From Candidatus Heimdallarchaeota archaeon LC_2 (GTDB taxonomy: Archaea; Asgardarchaeota; Heimdallarchaeia; Heimdallarchaeales; Kariarchaeaceae): DNA of 16,867 nt. This document shows, piece after piece, positions 14,490-16,867 of this stretch (within the stretch, counting starts at the first letter, position 1; every line of letters begins with the position of its first letter). Location of the stretch: positions 1 through 16,867 of the forward strand of contig MDVR01000094.1 in the NCBI GenBank assembly GCA_001940725.1, read 5' to 3'. Position numbers and translations under genes: made by a program. A model generated the notes under the pieces. It made no database searches. It was not told the DNA's origin and saw only the letters and a list, made by a program, of their open reading frames with translations.

Positions 14490-14704
14490 GTAATAACTAA
14501 GATAAAATAAAACACAAAATGGTAAAATACCAAGTATGAGGGCCCCTCTGCAGGAATAGTGGGATCTAAAATATTTTGGTTAACCATATAATTCCACCCA
14601 AAAACTAGAATCAAAAAAAATGTTGCTACTACAAATCCTATTGGAATTCTCTGCTTAAAAGAAGATGAGTATAATATCTCTGTTGAAATGCTAATCCCTC
14701 CTAT
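14474..14704 (-). pseudogene. Membrane-protein gene truncated by the IS481-like end
   Basis: On the minus strand an open frame follows the TAA at 14705-14707: ISISTEILYSSSFKQRIPIG, a hydrophobic segment containing VVATFFLILVFGWNYMV, then NQNILDPTIPAEGPSYL and a second hydrophobic run FYHFVFYFILVIT. The last codons (IDRL then TGA) are read from the IS481-like end at 14479-14489, so the host gene was cut there. No ATG lies at the front; GGAGGG (about 14696-14701) is a good Shine-Dalgarno sequence but is followed by ATT codons, so the start may be lost or non-standard. The fragment begins about 30 bp after the gene ending at 14736, on the same strand, and was probably the third gene of that operon. 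Confidence 0.55.
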
Positions 14705-14735
14705 TTATATTAAATGCAGAAATATTTTAATCCTT

Positions 14736-15278
14736 CTAAATTTCATTCGGAAAATCAGTTGGAATTCCTGAAGCCTTCGAGATTGCTCTTCCCTCCCCTA
14801 CCAGATCTGAATTTCTTTTCCCAGAAGTAATAATGGTTTTGAAATCTTCATTCTCAACTAATCCTAATCGCCAACCTGAATAATCAAATGATTGATATTT
14901 AATTACCCGTATGTATCTTATCTCTGATAAATCATACGTTTCAATTTTTTGTTTATCTTTAATTGTAATTATTCGATTTAGTTGATTTGATTCAGGGTTG
15001 TAGGTATAGTGTAATATCTTATGTTTATATTCAATAATAGTGCTAATAAACAATACGTAATTAATAATTAAAAACATTAAAAATAATATAATTGTAAGAA
15101 ATCTGACTAAAGAAGATGTAGATAAGATAATTACCGAATTTTTATCAATTACCCAGAATATCAATATTGATGATAAAATAATAAAATTGTAAAAAATCAT
15201 ATTAATAATTAATTTGGGAATTTTTTGTCTTTCAGCTCGTTTATAAATTGTTTCTAAAGTAAAATTTTCTTTTCTCAT
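14736..15278 (-). CDS. Two-helix membrane protein with PH-like domain
   Basis: This is a 180-residue protein. The cytoplasmic N-terminus is basic (MRKENFTLETIYKRAERQK). Two membrane helices lie at about 23-45 and 58-82. The C-terminal domain (about 88-178) is a run of short strands (KILHYTYNPESNQLNRIITI, KIETYDLSEIRYIRVIKY, GWRLGLVENE, FKTIITSG) ending in a helix with AISKASGIPTDFP. That order resembles the PH-like domains of small prokaryotic membrane proteins, which typically end in an IA-x-x-x-G-x-P motif. The fold assignment is inference. The gene starts 25 bp after the stop of the 69-residue ORF, with AAAGG before its ATG, and is followed by the truncated membrane-protein gene. Confidence 0.7.
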   Translation of the reverse strand: MRKENFTLETIYKRAERQKIPKLIINMIFYNFIILSSILIFWVIDKNSVIILSTSSLVRFLTIILFLMFLIINYVLFISTIIEYKHKILHYTYNPESNQLNRIITIKDKQKIETYDLSEIRYIRVIKYQSFDYSGWRLGLVENEDFKTIITSGKRNSDLVGEGRAISKASGIPTDFPNEI

Positions 15279-15303
15279 CTTTGTGTACCTTTACATATTG
15301 TAT

Positions 15304-15513
15304 TCAAGGTGCAAAGCTTAAACCATACTTTTCATATTCATAATTCTGATAATCCCATACAATAACATTGAACCAATCTTCTATAAAATCTGCAGTAGTT
15401 AGATATTTTAAACGTATACCCACTTCTATTTTGGCAAGTTTAATCTTAAAATCATCTATCTGAGGATCAGAAACTCCGTGAACTCGAAGATATACTAAAT
15501 TCTTATATTCCAA
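15304..15513 (-). CDS. Small unrecognised protein, 69 residues
   Basis: No family is recognised. The peptide begins EYKNLVYLRVHGVSDPQIDD, has an acidic aromatic C-terminal half (DWFNVIVWDYQNYEYEKYG) and no membrane segment. The only start is TTG at 15511-15513, since an in-frame TAA lies at 15517-15519. A TATAATAA box centred about 27 nt upstream supports a leaderless TTG start. It is probably the first gene of the minus-strand operon that continues at 15278. Confidence 0.5.
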   Translation of the reverse strand: MEYKNLVYLRVHGVSDPQIDDFKIKLAKIEVGIRLKYLTTADFIEDWFNVIVWDYQNYEYEKYGLSFAP

Positions 15514-15536
15514 TTTTTATTAATAAATTGATTTAA

Positions 15537-15544
15537 TTATTATA
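15537..15544 (-). promoter_or_regulatory. TATA box of the minus-strand membrane operon
   Basis: On the minus strand TATAATAA is centred about 27 nt before the TTG at 15513. It would drive the 69-residue ORF and the genes after it. Confidence 0.45.
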
Positions 15545-15614
15545 GTAAACCTTTCAGAATTTCATTAAAACTAAAATTACTGACTTACAAGCTGATTCTA
15601 ATCGATAAATCTAC

Positions 15615-15622
15615 TTTATATA
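15615..15622 (+). promoter_or_regulatory. TATA box of the 238-residue gene
   Basis: TTTATATA is a near-consensus archaeal TATA box. The predicted start near 15645 leaves a leader of about 17 nt before ATG 15662. Confidence 0.55.
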
Positions 15623-15661
15623 TTATAATCTTTAAATATGTTCTAAACTATGGTATAGATA

Positions 15662-16378
15662 ATGCTGAAGGTCATTTTTATTATATTCACTATTTTATTT
15701 GGATCGATTATCACTGGCACTACTGCCAACACATCAGAACTTGAAAAAACAATAGGAGTAAGTATTGGCTCAGTTTATAAATTTAACATGGAAACCACTG
15801 GAAACTATTCAAATCAGATTCATAAATTTGATCTCTCACAAAATGATAAATATACATTCTACATAGAAATTGAAGAAATCAATGATGAAGGCTATGGATC
15901 TTTGAGTTATACTGAAAATGAAAATGACTATATATCAATTGAGATATCACTTAATCGATTCAGTGACCCAATTTTATATACTGACTGGGACTATTGGGAA
16001 AATCATCCAACAGATATAAAATATCTCAAACCTCCAAATGAAACACGAATCATTGAAAATAGGGATGATGAATTTTACCACAAATTAGACACCTATTATA
16101 ACAGGTCTAACAGGTCATTAATACCTGGCGATATACTCTACACACATTATGGATATGAAGATTTATATGATAAAAAAACAGGTATAATGAAAGAATCAAG
16201 TATTGTGGTTGAGTATCTATATCTAAATGGGTCTCATGCTAGTAAATTGTTACATTTCGAACTAATTAGCTTACAGAACAACACTAATCCCCTACTTTTT
16301 TCGTTTAGTTTCCTAACTATAATGCCAATTTATATTGGTTATCGACTAAGAAAAAAATTAAAACAACAGTGTAGATAA
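15662..16378 (+). CDS. Secreted protein with C-terminal membrane anchor
   Basis: This is a 238-residue protein. It has a signal peptide (about 1-22: MLKVIFIIFTILFGSIITG then TTANTS) and a polar ectodomain with several N-glycosylation sequons (NYS, NRS twice, NGS, NNT). A membrane helix lies at about 208-227, with the basic tail RLRKKLKQQCR. The order of GSVYKFNMETTG, strands with FYIEIEEIND, and the late YDKKTGIMKESSIVVEYLYL recalls a group of archaeal surface proteins with a KTG turn near the anchor, but I cannot name a family. It diverges from the membrane operon starting at 15513, so both could be envelope functions under shared control. Intact. Confidence 0.72.
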   Translation: MLKVIFIIFTILFGSIITGTTANTSELEKTIGVSIGSVYKFNMETTGNYSNQIHKFDLSQNDKYTFYIEIEEINDEGYGSLSYTENENDYISIEISLNRFSDPILYTDWDYWENHPTDIKYLKPPNETRIIENRDDEFYHKLDTYYNRSNRSLIPGDILYTHYGYEDLYDKKTGIMKESSIVVEYLYLNGSHASKLLHFELISLQNNTNPLLFSFSFLTIMPIYIGYRLRKKLKQQCR

Positions 16379-16767
16379 TAATATTCTACTTTTATCTTTT
16401 CCAAATATTAAAGAATTAATATCCTCGAGTATCGAACAATCCTCCACAAACTATGTAAACTTGATTTTACAGTTTAGATTTCCACATGAATATTTATGTG
16501 ATTCACGATGGTTCATAAGAATTTTACAATAGCCTTGGTTGTCATCTGATCGATCGATAATTTTATTCAGATTGATTATTTGATTCGACAAAATTATTTT
16601 TTCACTTACATACAATTCAACGAACAGATTTATGCGATATATGACTATAATCGAACTTATACGGAATCGATCTATTTGTTTAGTTATATAGATTTCAAAC
16701 ACTGTATTCTTTGTGAACTATATAGATACAACTGAATCCAAGTCAGTTGAACCTGAACCTATTGAGA
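16379..16767. other. 389-bp stretch with no convincing gene
   Basis: A minus-strand ORF (16451-16702, 83 residues) crosses the GATCGATCGAT site at 16548-16558. It has low-complexity Ile-rich content with one C-x4-C pair (CGNLNC), no clear promoter and no recognisable domain, so I do not call it. Nothing else is seen except the orphan palindrome. Confidence 0.5.
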
Positions 16768-16867
16768 GATCGATCTAGGCTGTCTCAAGTTTCGTTGAAT
16801 CCCTATTCTTTCTAGTCATCAGCTAATCAGTCTAGCTTTCGCTTCAGGAATCGGGAAAATTTAAAGA
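16768..16867 (+). mobile_element. Left end of an IS5-like copy; exact repeat of bases 1-100
   Basis: All 100 bases are identical to positions 1-100, starting at GATCGATCTAGGCTG and running to the window edge. The base before the match is A. It is either a second copy of the IS or the same copy reached again around a circular molecule. Confidence 0.9.

Noticed and set aside
16451..16702. Minus-strand 83-residue ORF
   Set aside because: It is of low complexity, spans a GATCGATCGAT site, and has no promoter with the spacing seen elsewhere and no domain. It could be real but is not supportable.

Overview
The window is AT-rich DNA that reads as archaeal. Several genes have a TATA-like box centred about 26 nt before the start codon, which is the spacing expected for leaderless archaeal transcripts. 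A Ras/Rab-type small GTPase with all G motifs (2144-2752), together with a possible C2H2 zinc-finger mini-protein (7753-7995), points to an Asgard archaeon. That assignment is inference: no rRNA or other marker gene is present. I saw no tRNA, rRNA, CRISPR array or replication origin.

Layout. 1-1273 holds an intact IS5-like insertion sequence. 1366-2752 holds a divergent pair: a membrane-anchored ABM-domain protein (COG3224-like) and the GTPase. 2845-7023 holds two minus-strand genes for proteins with a large ectodomain between two membrane segments, separated by a decayed IS110-family element (4168 to about 5546). 7188-8204 holds a broken secreted-protein gene, the zinc-finger ORF, three copies of an operator-like dyad and a MITE-like inverted-repeat element. 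8397-9817 is a sulfur-transfer pair: a two-domain rhodanese interrupted by one in-frame TAG, and a SufE-like protein. 9818-10767 holds gene debris and a small winged-helix regulator. 10892-12038 is an intact IS481-like element. 12076-13737 encodes a 553-residue helical protein that I do not recognise and whose codon use differs from its neighbours. 13879-14489 is a back-to-back fusion of IS5-like and IS481-like remnants. 14474-15513 is a small operon of membrane-related genes whose last gene is cut off by the IS481-like remnant. 15662-16378 encodes a secreted or membrane-anchored protein. The last 100 bases repeat the first 100 exactly.

The unifying signal is the palindrome GATCGATC/ATCGATCGAT. 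I count 16 sites, and 11 of them are the exact ends or junctions of mobile elements, MITE-like repeats or truncated genes. It looks like a shared target or terminal sequence for at least three unrelated element types, and a place where genes have been cut and joined. The metabolic content is thin (SseA/SufE-type sulfur transfer). The rest is membrane or surface proteins, a GTPase, regulators and transposon traffic, typical of an accessory region.
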